Below are positions 24,840 through 33,327 of a DNA stretch of 64,000 nucleotides, in pieces. The position numbers were made by a program, and so were the translations under genes. The notes below the pieces were generated by a model that made no database searches, had not been told where the DNA came from, and saw only the letters and a program-made list of their open reading frames with translations. Location: the NCBI RefSeq assembly GCF_027789125.1, contig NZ_JAQFVF010000027.1, positions 186,001 to 250,000 of the forward strand. Reading direction: 5' to 3'. Position 1 is the stretch's first letter. Each line of letters begins with the position of its first letter. The DNA comes from Paenibacillus aestuarii. GTDB lineage: Bacteria > Bacillota > Bacilli > Paenibacillales > NBRC-103111.

Positions 24840-24892
24840 CGAAAAAAAGGAATGAAAAGTTTCGAAAATCGAGAACTTTTTTCCTTTTTTCG
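24840..24892. terminator. AT-rich hairpin, probable terminator of the XRE-LytTR gene
   Basis: A long imperfect inverted repeat pairs AAAAAAGGAATGAAAAGTT with AACTTTTTTCCTTTTTT around TCGAAAATCGA. It lies downstream of the XRE-LytTR gene and upstream of the NAGPA gene, with T runs on both strands. Confidence 0.55.
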
Positions 24893-24917
24893 TAAAATAG
24901 GCGGCTGACTTTCCAAA

Positions 24918-25571
24918 TTAGATTGGCCGTTTCAATGGTGTAAATAAGCTTTCCATGCTGGAGCTGCGATCGAACGAGTAGTTGATCGTCTTTCCGGTAT
25001 TGCGGGCTACGAGACGCTGCAGAAGATCGTGATATTTCATTTGCTTGGCGGCGGCCATGATGACATGTTTGCCAATACCGAGCGGATCGAAATACAGCTT
25101 GCCCTCATTTTCAATATACTTCTGGATCATATTCAGGTTCACGAACAAGTCGCTGTCCATCTTCTTAAAGCCTTGATCGTCAAGCTTGTCAAGGAAACGG
25201 CTGAACTCGATCAGCGATTTCACGTTGATGCTCGTTTTGCCCATATAGGTATGATAAGTAAATTCCCGGCTGCTGACCTGAATAAAAAGGATATCGTGGA
25301 ACGGAACATCGATGTTTCCGCTAGGGGCAGATTCCTTCTCCAAATATCCGGCTTTCTCCATCAGTTCTGTGTAAGAAAAATTGTATGCATCCGACAGCTT
25401 TTTGAGCGTGTCTGGGGATGGTTTGATTTTTTCATTGGTAGAACGGTTCCGTTCAAGTTCAAGATCGCGAATGTAAGCATGCGAAAGGCCGCTTTTATGG
25501 GCGACTTCGCGCAATGACATTTTCCCCCGCAAACTCTCCAAAAATTTACCGAATCCTTCTCGTTGCTGCAT
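24918..25571 (-). CDS. XRE-LytTR fusion transcriptional regulator
   Basis: A 217-residue protein. Residues 6-75 form a Cro/CI-type HTH (LREVAHKSGLSHAYIRDLE). Residues about 88-165 match a LytTR DNA-binding domain: VPFHDILFIQ, YHTYMGKTSINVKSLIEF, and GFKKMDSDLFVNLNMIQ, the counterpart of FxRxHRSxxVNxxxI. Two different DNA-binding folds in one chain without a receiver domain is unusual. GGAGGG precedes the ATG. Targets are unknown; it lies between the NAGPA gene and the divergent GH15 gene. Confidence 0.75.
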   Translation of the reverse strand: MQQREGFGKFLESLRGKMSLREVAHKSGLSHAYIRDLELERNRSTNEKIKPSPDTLKKLSDAYNFSYTELMEKAGYLEKESAPSGNIDVPFHDILFIQVSSREFTYHTYMGKTSINVKSLIEFSRFLDKLDDQGFKKMDSDLFVNLNMIQKYIENEGKLYFDPLGIGKHVIMAAAKQMKYHDLLQRLVARNTGKTINYSFDRSSSMESLFTPLKRPI

Positions 25572-25739
25572 AATTCGTATCCCTCCATTAACCTATTGTA
25601 AATGAATTGCCGTAAAATGAAAACGTATAAGGCGCCGACTGGTGACAATTACCTCTAGTTCCACAATGCTTCAAAAATGCATATTAAGACGCTTCAGTTG
25701 GAAAATTAGTAGCATTATGTATGGAAAGAGGCGATGGTA

Positions 25740-27776
25740 ATGGCAAGAGACTTGCCCATTGGAAATGGAAATGTGCTCATCAATTTCGATGCTGCTTATA
25801 ATATTCGTGACATCTACTTCCCTTTGGTAGGGCAGGAGAATCAATCCAGTGATCATCTTTCACATTTTGGTGTTTGGAGTCAGGAAGGGTTCTTTTGGAT
25901 CGACCATCCGGAGGTGGCGAAAAAGCTGACCTACTTGCCGGATTCGCTGGTCACCAATGCGGAATGTGCTTTTGATCGGCTGGGGCTTCGCCTATTGATC
26001 CGCGATGGGGTTGACGTGCAGCAAAACGTTTTTTTGCGCAAAGTTCGGGTCGAGAACACGTTTGACTATGAACGGACCGTCAAGCTTTATTTTCACATGG
26101 ATCTGCAGCTCAATGGCAATGGGATCGGCGATACGGTCTATTTTGATCCGGAGCTGAACTCGCTCCTGTTCTATAAAGGGCATCGCTATTTGACGCTATC
26201 CTGCTTATCGCCGGATGAGGCGAAAGCAAAGCCCAGCGGCTACGCCACAGGGCAAAAAGGGATTCACGGCCTGGAGGGCACGTGGCGTGACGCTGAAGAC
26301 GGGGCCCTTGGCGGCAATCCGATCTCGCAGGGCTCTGTCGATGGCATCATCGAGCTGACCATGACGCTGCCGGCCAAAAGCACGAAGGAAGCCTGGTTCT
26401 GGGTGTGCTTCGGGCGATGCAAGCAAGAGGTCGAGCGCATGGAGCGCCTGCTCCGCACGGCGACGCCGCAGGTGCTCTTGCAGCGGACCTACGAGTACTG
26501 GGTGAAGTGGGTCAATCGGGACGAGCATCAGCTCTCGCTGTTGAAACCGGAGCTAGCCTCTTTTTACAAGCGGAGTCTGCTCATTACGCGGACGAATTTG
26601 GACAATCGGGGGGCGGTAGTGGCTGCCAATGACTCGGATATTTTAAAATTCGCCAAAGACTCCTACTCCTACGTATGGCCGCGCGACGGCGCGCTGGTGG
26701 CCCATGCCTTGGATCGGGCGGGGTATCATGAGCTGGCGCGGAAGTTTTTTGACTTTTGTCTCAAGGCGATTACACCAGAAGGCTATCTCATGCATAAATA
26801 CAATCCGGATGGCACGGTAGGCTCCAGCTGGCATCCGTGGGTGAACTCGCAGGGGCTTAAGCAGCTCGCCATTCAAGAAGATGAAACGGCGCTCGTCCTC
26901 TACGCCATGTGGCATCACCATAAACTCACAGGCACTTTGGATCAGTCAGGCGAGGATTATGAGAAATTCATCAAACCAGCGGCGGATTTTATCGTTCATT
27001 ACCGCGATGCTTCAGGTTTGCCGCTGCCGTCTTACGATCTATGGGAAGAGCGGTACGGCGTGCTGGCTTTTACGGTATCCAGCGTTTATGCGGGGCTGAT
27101 GGCGGCATCGCGGTTCGCCGAGTACCATCAGGATAAGGCGCGTGCGATTTATTACGCGGATACGGCCCAGCAAGTGAAGAAGGCGGCGGACCAGCAGTTG
27201 TATGCTGCGGACAAAAAACGCTTTTTGCGCGCCTTGTACTGGAACTATGAGACGCAGGCGTATGTGCCGGACGATACGCTTGATATGAGTATGTATGGGT
27301 TGTTTGATTTTGGACTGGTTGAAAAAGATGACCCGCGTATGGCGGCGACGATGCAGGCTCTGCGGGAAAAGCTGTGGGTACATACGGATATTGGCGGCAT
27401 TGCCCGCTATGAGAACGATTATTACCATCAGGTTTCCAAAGATGTGGCTAACGTACCGGGAAATCCGTGGTTCATCTGTACGCTGTGGTATGCAGAATGG
27501 CTGGTGGCGACGGCCAAGACAGCTAACGATTTGACGGAGGCTGAAAATTTGATGCGCTGGGCCATCCAGCATGCGCTGCCATCCGGGGTTATGGCGGAAC
27601 AGGTGCATCCGTTTACGGGCGCGCCGATGTCGGTATCTCCGCTTACGTGGTCACATGCCTCTTTTATTAAGGTGACGCAGGAGTATTTATCGAAGCTTAA
27701 GCAGTTAACTGCGCAAGGCGCAAATCAAGCCATCGACGCTAGTGAGGATAAGATGCTAGAGCCGGCAATGTCATGA
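25740..27776 (+). CDS. Glycoside hydrolase family 15 (glucoamylase-like)
   Basis: A 678-residue two-domain enzyme: an N-terminal beta-sandwich (about 1-260), then an (alpha/alpha)6 GH15 barrel. Catalytic features are VWPRDGALVAHALD, the general acid in DLWEERYG, and the general base in MAEQVHPFTGAP followed by SPLTWSHASFI. It lacks a signal peptide, so it is intracellular and probably acts on maltodextrins or trehalose. The N-domain plus barrel layout is that of archaeal/clostridial GH15. Start at 25740 (MARDLPIG), with GAAAGAGG upstream. A glucose-dehydrogenase-like gene follows after 16 bases. Confidence 0.88.
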   Translation: MARDLPIGNGNVLINFDAAYNIRDIYFPLVGQENQSSDHLSHFGVWSQEGFFWIDHPEVAKKLTYLPDSLVTNAECAFDRLGLRLLIRDGVDVQQNVFLRKVRVENTFDYERTVKLYFHMDLQLNGNGIGDTVYFDPELNSLLFYKGHRYLTLSCLSPDEAKAKPSGYATGQKGIHGLEGTWRDAEDGALGGNPISQGSVDGIIELTMTLPAKSTKEAWFWVCFGRCKQEVERMERLLRTATPQVLLQRTYEYWVKWVNRDEHQLSLLKPELASFYKRSLLITRTNLDNRGAVVAANDSDILKFAKDSYSYVWPRDGALVAHALDRAGYHELARKFFDFCLKAITPEGYLMHKYNPDGTVGSSWHPWVNSQGLKQLAIQEDETALVLYAMWHHHKLTGTLDQSGEDYEKFIKPAADFIVHYRDASGLPLPSYDLWEERYGVLAFTVSSVYAGLMAASRFAEYHQDKARAIYYADTAQQVKKAADQQLYAADKKRFLRALYWNYETQAYVPDDTLDMSMYGLFDFGLVEKDDPRMAATMQALREKLWVHTDIGGIARYENDYYHQVSKDVANVPGNPWFICTLWYAEWLVATAKTANDLTEAENLMRWAIQHALPSGVMAEQVHPFTGAPMSVSPLTWSHASFIKVTQEYLSKLKQLTAQGANQAIDASEDKMLEPAMS

Positions 27777-27792
27777 GAGGAGAGGTGTAATC

Positions 27793-28953
27793 ATGAAAAC
27801 AATTCGGGTGAAACAGCTGCGCCACGGCAATCCGACTATCGCGCTGGAGACAGTGGATGATCCCGTGCTCACCCATCCGCAGGAGGTCAAGGTCCGCGTG
27901 TTGGCGGTGGGATTGGATGGGACGGATCGGGAAATCCTACAGGAGAAATATGGTACACCACCCGAGGGAGAGGATGACCTGACGACCGGTCACGAATCCT
28001 TGGGGGTTGTCGCTGAGGCCGGAGCGGAAAGCGGCTTCCAGGTTGGTGATCTGGTTACGGCAATCGTGCGGCGGCCGTGCAAGGATTTAAGCTGTGTCAA
28101 CTGCCGTAACGGACACGCGGACTTTTGTCAGACAGGCAAATATGTTGAGCGCGGCATTGTCGGGGCGCATGGCTTCCTCTCCGAGTATTACAAGGAGGAA
28201 GCCCGCTATCTGGTGCCGGTACCGAAGGGCCTGCTCGAATACGGGATGCTGGTGGAACCGCAAAGCATCGTCGAGAAGGTGTGGGATCAGGTGCTGCGCG
28301 TGCAGCAGCGGCTGATCTGGGAACCGCGAACCGCGCTCATCCTGGGCTCGGGTCCGCTTGGTTTGCTGGCGGCGATCACCTGCCGCGTGCTGGGCTTGAA
28401 CGTCTACGTCTGGTCGATGTCGCCGCCAGACGGCATCCAGGCGCAGCTCGTGCAGGCTTGCGGCGCCGTGTATCAGCAGGCCGGCGCGGCTGGCTCTGCG
28501 CAGACCTTAACGGCTTATGCCGACGGACTCGGCAAGCCGATCGATTTGATACTCGAATGCACGGGCTACAGCCCGCTTGCCTTCGAGGCTATGGCTGTGC
28601 TCGCGCCAAACGGCGTTTTGGCGCTGCTTGGGGTGACTCCAGCTGACCGGAAGCTGGAGATCGGCGCGGACATGCTCAATCAGAGCATGGTCCTCGAAAA
28701 CAAATGCGTGCTCGGTTCGGTGAACGCGGCGCGCAAAGATTTTGAAACAGCCATCTACCGCTTGCAGGAGATGGAGAAGATGTACCCGGGGTGGCTGGCC
28801 CGGGTGGTGACGAACCGCATGCAGCTCGAAGATCTGCTGACGCTGGATTTCAAAAGCATTCCGATCAAGGCTGTCGTGGACATCGTACCGCGTGAGCAGT
28901 GGAGCGGATTGGTGGAGCAGTCGCGGGATGTCGCGTACAGCTTCTCTGTGTGA
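27793..28953 (+). CDS. Zinc-dependent glucose 1-dehydrogenase-like MDR
   Basis: A 386-residue medium-chain dehydrogenase. It has the catalytic-zinc motif GHESLGVVAEAG (66-77), a structural-zinc cysteine loop (CKDLSCVNCRNGHADFC), the second zinc site VEPQSIVEK and a Rossmann loop LGSGPLGLLA. The pattern matches archaeal-type glucose dehydrogenases (Haloferax, Sulfolobus), which oxidise glucose to gluconolactone with NAD(P)+. Its position 16 bases after the GH15 gene suggests glucose released by that enzyme as substrate. Other sugars are possible. Confidence 0.82.
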   Translation: MKTIRVKQLRHGNPTIALETVDDPVLTHPQEVKVRVLAVGLDGTDREILQEKYGTPPEGEDDLTTGHESLGVVAEAGAESGFQVGDLVTAIVRRPCKDLSCVNCRNGHADFCQTGKYVERGIVGAHGFLSEYYKEEARYLVPVPKGLLEYGMLVEPQSIVEKVWDQVLRVQQRLIWEPRTALILGSGPLGLLAAITCRVLGLNVYVWSMSPPDGIQAQLVQACGAVYQQAGAAGSAQTLTAYADGLGKPIDLILECTGYSPLAFEAMAVLAPNGVLALLGVTPADRKLEIGADMLNQSMVLENKCVLGSVNAARKDFETAIYRLQEMEKMYPGWLARVVTNRMQLEDLLTLDFKSIPIKAVVDIVPREQWSGLVEQSRDVAYSFSV

Positions 28954-29396
28954 GCGGCGAGCGGAGGAGGGGCTTGGTGCGGAAACGGCGATTTGCGTGC
29001 GTCAGCCGTTAGTCCGCTTCGAGCCAGCTCTGCGTGCGCTTGGGCCAAGTACGGGAGGAATTATCCTGCAAATGCAGCAGGATGATTCGGTGAAATATGT
29101 GTTTTTGAGCAAATATCCTGCAAATATAGCAGGATATTTTGTTTATTTTGGCGGAATCAGCAATAACGTGGACAAAATCTTTTGGAGGATAGAGTTCTGG
29201 CCTCCTCATCCACCATGACCTTGCGCCGACTGTTATTCTCAACTAATCTCATTTTTGTTCCAGCTTCGTTATCTAGCATCCTCAATCTCTGCTAAATCCG
29301 CTTCCCAGAGCGGGTCATGCCGGAAGTGTCTGAGCCAGAGGGATGACTTCTCTTCTATATTTTTCTATAATGATAGAGAACGAGGAGGAGTCAAAA
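28954..29396. other. Intergenic region with no gene
   Basis: A 443-bp gap between the dehydrogenase and bdbC genes. It holds two GCAGGAT-type palindromes (listed separately), some GC-rich sequence just after the dehydrogenase stop, and a TATAAT box near 29366 that may drive bdbC. I see no convincing small gene. Confidence 0.5.
29063..29137. repeat. Two TCCTGC...GCAGGA palindromic repeats
   Basis: ATCCTGC-aaatgca-GCAGGAT (29063-29083) and ATATCCTGC-aaatata-GCAGGATAT (29113-29137) share a core hairpin and a 7-base A-rich loop. The same core recurs many times at 55380-56035, so these are members of a dispersed repeat family. Confidence 0.75.
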
Positions 29397-29819
29397 ATGT
29401 CGAAAAAATGGTTGAGAGACAATGGGTTACATCTGTCCTGGTTTATCGCGCTCATTGCGACGCTGGGGAGTCTTTATTTTTCTGAAATTTTGAATTGGCT
29501 GCCATGCAAATTGTGCTGGTACCAGCGTATTTTGATGTATCCGCAGGTGATTCTGTTGGGGATTGCAGCAGTGCGCAGAGAGCATCAGATTGCCATGTAT
29601 GTGCTGCCGATGACGATTTGGGGAGCCTGCATTTCGATCTACCATGTGCTCTTGCAAACTGGAGTAGTTCATGAGGAAGCAACGGCATGCGGACCGATTC
29701 CGTGTGATGTGGATTATTTGAATTGGTTCGGGTTTATTACGATCCCGATGTTGGCAGGGACTGCGTTTATTTTGATCAGCATTCTGCAATATTTGACATT
29801 TCGGGCTGCCAGAAAGTAG
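29397..29819 (+). CDS. bdbC: Thiol-disulfide oxidoreductase, DsbB/BdbC type
   Basis: A 140-residue membrane protein with four helices. It has the CxxC pair Cys37/Cys40 (LPCKLCWYQR) and a second pair, Cys98/Cys103, in the outer loop. It reoxidises a DsbA-like partner and passes electrons to quinone, enabling disulfide formation outside the membrane. GAGGAGGAG precedes the ATG at 29397. No bdbD partner gene is adjacent. Confidence 0.88.
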   Translation: MSKKWLRDNGLHLSWFIALIATLGSLYFSEILNWLPCKLCWYQRILMYPQVILLGIAAVRREHQIAMYVLPMTIWGACISIYHVLLQTGVVHEEATACGPIPCDVDYLNWFGFITIPMLAGTAFILISILQYLTFRAARK

Positions 29820-29894
29820 AAAATTGGCAGGTGAAAGGTCAGGCGCTGTCGAATTGGAACTTGTGAAATTCCAAACGATGGACGAGGTGCCAGT

Positions 29895-30944
29895 ATGACC
29901 CCATTTGCCAAAAAAGCTGCATTAACTGCATTGTTCGTAGTCTTAAGCGGATCCCTTCTTGGCTGTACCGACATTAAATTCAGCGCAATTCCCCCTGAAC
30001 AAGGACTTAGCGCACCAGCGGAAACAGCGAGTGCGAATACGAATTCTTCTCCCCATACCGGCGTCGCCGCGACTCCTAAGCCTGCGGCTACCCCGGCTAC
30101 CCACGCTTCAACAGCAACGCCGGCGCCGAGTGTGAGCCCCACCCCGCCCCCGCAAGAGAAGCCCGATCCGAAGGCAACGGCAACTCCTGCAGGCACGCCT
30201 AAGCCAGCGGCATCCGCATCTGCATCCAAACCGGCAGCGACGCCTGCAACCGGTGATCGAACACCCTTTTCTTGGTATTACATGAAGAAAAAAACGGGTC
30301 AAGTCCCTGATTTTCCGAAAGAGACGAAGTCGTTCACAGCCGATCAAAAGGCAGTCTGGGTAGGCACAGGTAAAAAAGTTTACCTAACCATCGACGCCGG
30401 CGGACCGCTCATTGAGGTCGATTTAATGCTTAAATCACTCAAAGACAATGGCGTGAAGGCCAACTTTTTCATTTCGGGCAATAATATTTTGAAAAATCCG
30501 GATTATTTGAAACGTCTCGTTGCGGATGGTCATTTCATTGCGAATCATACGATGACGCATAAAGATTTTAATACGTTGTCAGATGAGCAGATTAAGAAAG
30601 AGATCACTGATTTTGAAGCAATGTACAAAAAGATTACTGGCAAAGAAGTGGAAAAGTATTTCCGCTTTCCGTACGGGAGCTACAACATGCACAATTTGAG
30701 CCTGGTGTCGGAGATGGGGTATACGTCGGTCTTCTGGTCCACGGCCATGCGCGACTGGGAACCGAGAAAAAACGGTGCCGAAGATCCTTACAACGATATC
30801 ATGAACAATTTGCATGACGGCAATATTATTTTGATGCATCAGGGATCCAAAGAAAATATGGAGGCCTTGGACCGTATTTGCAAGGAGATTAAGAAAAAAG
30901 GCTATGAATTCGCGCTGGTGAACGAGCTGCAGCCGCATAAATAG
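29895..30944 (+). CDS. Lipoprotein polysaccharide deacetylase with altered motif
   Basis: A 349-residue lipoprotein. The lipobox is SLLGC (Cys24), followed by a Pro/Ala/Thr-rich spacer (about 40-118), then a NodB domain. Motif 1 reads TIDAGG in place of TFDDG(P), so the second Asp, normally a metal ligand, is Ala. The H-x3-H motif is present (NHTMTH), as is RFPYG. The final region is ILMHQGSKEN. It resembles PdaA-type enzymes that deacetylate muramic acid or GlcNAc in peptidoglycan. With the altered motif its activity is uncertain. Confidence 0.8.
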   Translation: MTPFAKKAALTALFVVLSGSLLGCTDIKFSAIPPEQGLSAPAETASANTNSSPHTGVAATPKPAATPATHASTATPAPSVSPTPPPQEKPDPKATATPAGTPKPAASASASKPAATPATGDRTPFSWYYMKKKTGQVPDFPKETKSFTADQKAVWVGTGKKVYLTIDAGGPLIEVDLMLKSLKDNGVKANFFISGNNILKNPDYLKRLVADGHFIANHTMTHKDFNTLSDEQIKKEITDFEAMYKKITGKEVEKYFRFPYGSYNMHNLSLVSEMGYTSVFWSTAMRDWEPRKNGAEDPYNDIMNNLHDGNIILMHQGSKENMEALDRICKEIKKKGYEFALVNELQPHK

Positions 30945-31056
30945 GTCGCGATCTTACCGGGTGAAGCCGGTATCTCAGGTACGTTTGAGCTTGGACGCTC
31001 ATATTCTAACCATGAGGTTCCGCAGGTCTATCACTCGGTAAAGGAAGCGTGTGTGT

Positions 31057-31866
31057 GTGCAGCAAGCAATAGCCGTTCTTGACTCGGGAGTTGGAGGATT
31101 AACTGTCGTTAAAGAAGTCATGAGACAGCTTCCGCAAGAAAAAGTGATTTATTTCGGGGACACGGCCCGAAGTCCGTACGGGCCTCGTCCGGCTGAGGAA
31201 GTTCGGACATTTACACGGCAAATTGTCGATTATTTAATTCAATTTAATCCGAAAATGATTGTCATCGCCTGCAACACAGCGACGGCGGTAGCTATCGAAG
31301 ACATCAGGTCCCGCGTGTCCGTTCCCGTGCTCGGTGTGATCTCACCTGGCGCTAGGGCAGCGATCAAAACGACAAGAAGCGGTGTCATTGGCGTCATTGG
31401 GACGGATGGCACGATTCGCAGCAACGCCTATGTGCATGCGCTCAGATCCATTGCGCCTAGTATCCAGGTATACAGTGAGGCGTGCCCACTGCTCGCGCCA
31501 TTTGTGGAAAAAGGGCTCTTCGAGCCGCACGAGGCCGACGCTGTCGTTGAACAATCGCTGCGTAAGCTGGTAGGCAAACCGATTGACTGCTTGATTCTGG
31601 GTTGCACGCATTACCCTTTTCTGGCTCAGGCGATTGCGAAGGTCATGGGTCCGAACGTGACGCTTATTTCTTCCGCAGATGAAACCGCGCGGGAGATCAG
31701 CGCGATCTTGTCGCATCGCCGGATGCTGGCGGAGCCGGGTGCGTTGCCGATTCATCAGTTTTTTTGCAGCGGTGAAACGGAAGTGTTTAAGAAAATCGCC
31801 GAGAGCTGGCTGAAAGATCAGCTTTCGATCACTCCTGTCGTTTGGCAGGTGCCTAGAATTTTATGA
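31057..31866 (+). CDS. murI: Glutamate racemase
   Basis: A 269-residue glutamate racemase converting L- to D-glutamate for peptidoglycan. Signatures are AVLDSGVGGLTV, GDTARSPYGPR, and the catalytic pair Cys72 (ACNTATA) and Cys183 (LGCTHYP). The GTG at 31057 lies 9-12 bases after AAGGA; upstream GTG codons at 31049 and 31051 are too close to the site. The 112-bp leader contains a short ACCGG/CCGGT hairpin of unknown meaning. Confidence 0.93.
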   Translation: MQQAIAVLDSGVGGLTVVKEVMRQLPQEKVIYFGDTARSPYGPRPAEEVRTFTRQIVDYLIQFNPKMIVIACNTATAVAIEDIRSRVSVPVLGVISPGARAAIKTTRSGVIGVIGTDGTIRSNAYVHALRSIAPSIQVYSEACPLLAPFVEKGLFEPHEADAVVEQSLRKLVGKPIDCLILGCTHYPFLAQAIAKVMGPNVTLISSADETAREISAILSHRRMLAEPGALPIHQFFCSGETEVFKKIAESWLKDQLSITPVVWQVPRIL

Positions 31867-31872
31867 ATAGGA

Positions 31873-31910
31873 AAGCACTTGAACCGAGCTTGCTCGGTTT
31901 TTTTGTGCTT
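31873..31910 (+). terminator. Terminator of murI
   Basis: AACCGAGC (31882-31889) pairs with GCTCGGTT (31892-31899), followed by TTTTT, with a longer outer AAGCAC/GTGCTT stem. Confidence 0.9.
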
Positions 31911-31979
31911 CGCATGATTCCCGGTGTGCCTGCATAAGCATAGCGTGACAGTGCTAGAAATCAGCTATGGGGTGATGGA

Positions 31980-32891
31980 GTGGAAGGGTACGGTTACTGG
32001 ACATTAGGCAACGAAATGGCGCGACTGGGCCGGATCTATCCGTTTTTGCGTTTTGAAACGATTGGTTACAGTGTGATGGGTAAAAGCATTCCTGCGATCG
32101 CGATTGGGCATGGAAGCTGCAGGATTCATTATAACGCGTCGATACACGCGAATGAATGGATTACGACGCCGCTCTTGATGCAGTTCCTGGAAGAACTTTC
32201 AATGGCCTACGCCATAGGCACCGCATGGCGCGGCTGGAATATTCGGCGTCTGCTGTCCGAATCCACCTTGTGGGTTGTCCCGATGCTCAACCCGGATGGC
32301 GTGGAGCTGGTGCTGGAGGGGGTTACACCCGAGCATCCCCACGGAGAGACGCTGCTGGCATGGAATGGCGGTTCCAACGATTTTCGCAATTGGAAAGCCA
32401 ATATTCGCGGAGTGGACCTCAACGATCAATTCCCAGCCCATTGGGAGGAAGAGGCGGCGCGTAGGGAAGTGCATGGCCCTGGCGAACGAGATTATGGCGG
32501 AGAGGCCCCTTTGACGGAGCCGGAAGCGGTGGCGATCGCTGCGTTCACGGAGTGCTATTCGTTTGATATGGTTATGGCTTTGCATACACAGGGGCAAGAA
32601 ATATATTGGAACTATCGCGATTATGAGCCGCCGGAATCCGAGATGATGGCTGAGCAGCTGGCAAGCCTCAGCGGGTACAAGGCGGTCAATCTGACGGACA
32701 GCGATGCCGGTTACAAGGACTGGTTCATCCAACAATACCGCCGCCCGGGTTTTACGATTGAAATTGGCAGCGGCGTGAATCCGCTCCCGTTTGAGACATA
32801 CCCAGCGCTGTATGAAGAGATAGCCCCGATTTTGCTTCAGGGACTTGCCTTTGGCAGCAGGGGGTATCTGCAGACAAGCAGCCAAAACTAG
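31980..32891 (+). CDS. M14 zinc carboxypeptidase, ENP1-like
   Basis: A 303-residue cytosolic M14 peptidase. Zinc ligands are HANE (His56/Glu59) and the later His in MALHTQG; the catalytic Glu lies in GFTIEIGSGVNP. The NPDG and VDLNDQFP substrate-pocket motifs fit gamma-D-glutamyl-L-diamino-acid peptidase I, which trims peptidoglycan peptides. It starts with GTG after GGGGTGATGG. It lacks the LysM repeats of some family members. The neighbouring murI also handles D-glutamate. Confidence 0.82.
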   Translation: MEGYGYWTLGNEMARLGRIYPFLRFETIGYSVMGKSIPAIAIGHGSCRIHYNASIHANEWITTPLLMQFLEELSMAYAIGTAWRGWNIRRLLSESTLWVVPMLNPDGVELVLEGVTPEHPHGETLLAWNGGSNDFRNWKANIRGVDLNDQFPAHWEEEAARREVHGPGERDYGGEAPLTEPEAVAIAAFTECYSFDMVMALHTQGQEIYWNYRDYEPPESEMMAEQLASLSGYKAVNLTDSDAGYKDWFIQQYRRPGFTIEIGSGVNPLPFETYPALYEEIAPILLQGLAFGSRGYLQTSSQN

Positions 32892-32962
32892 GCCTTGCCT
32901 AGCACGAACCGTTCCACGCCCAGCTCATATACTGTTGACAGATCCTGTCGGGAGGAATGAGT

Positions 32963-33193
32963 ATGGCGCCACAACCGCAAAAGGGCAAGAGCAGCGGCAG
33001 CAAAGGTAGTAAGAAAAAGAAAAAAGAGATGTCGTCAAGAGCGCAGTACACGATGAGAATCGTGGAGTCGTCCACATGCAAGGTCTGTAAAACACCGTGC
33101 GAGCGCGGACTGCGGTATTTGGAAAAGATGTCGGAACCAGGGGCAGTTGGCCATGGTGTTCCGTGTATACTTACGCGAAAGCGCATCAACTGA
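32963..33193 (+). CDS. Small basic protein with a Cys4 motif
   Basis: A 76-residue protein: a Lys/Gly/Ser-rich N-terminus (about 1-22) and a compact C-terminal part with C39-x2-C42-x3-C46-x21-C68, which looks like a zinc-binding knuckle. GGGAGGA lies 7 bases before the ATG at 32963; the ATG at 32957 is too close. The family is not recognised. Nucleic-acid binding is a guess from composition. Confidence 0.65.
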   Translation: MAPQPQKGKSSGSKGSKKKKKEMSSRAQYTMRIVESSTCKVCKTPCERGLRYLEKMSEPGAVGHGVPCILTRKRIN

Positions 33194-33204
33194 TTCAAGC
33201 GAAG

Positions 33205-33253
33205 GAATCTCTTTTATCCTGCGGGAGCAGGAGAAGGGATTCTTTACTTTTTT
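33205..33253 (+). terminator. Terminator after the Cys4 protein gene
   Basis: GAATC-tCTT-ttaTCCTGC pairs imperfectly with GCAGGA-gAAG-gGATTC (33205-33242), followed by TTTACTTTTTT. The stem top resembles the TCCTGC/GCAGGA repeats. Confidence 0.75.
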
Positions 33254-33327
33254 AGTTCACATATTCCGTTTTTTTGAGGGGATATTAGTTCTGATGGCAA
33301 GATTACCATGGAAAGGACGTTGTAACC

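Noticed and set aside
30945..31056. Possible riboswitch in the murI leader
   Set aside because: Only one short ACCGG/CCGGT hairpin is visible; it matches no riboswitch pattern I know.
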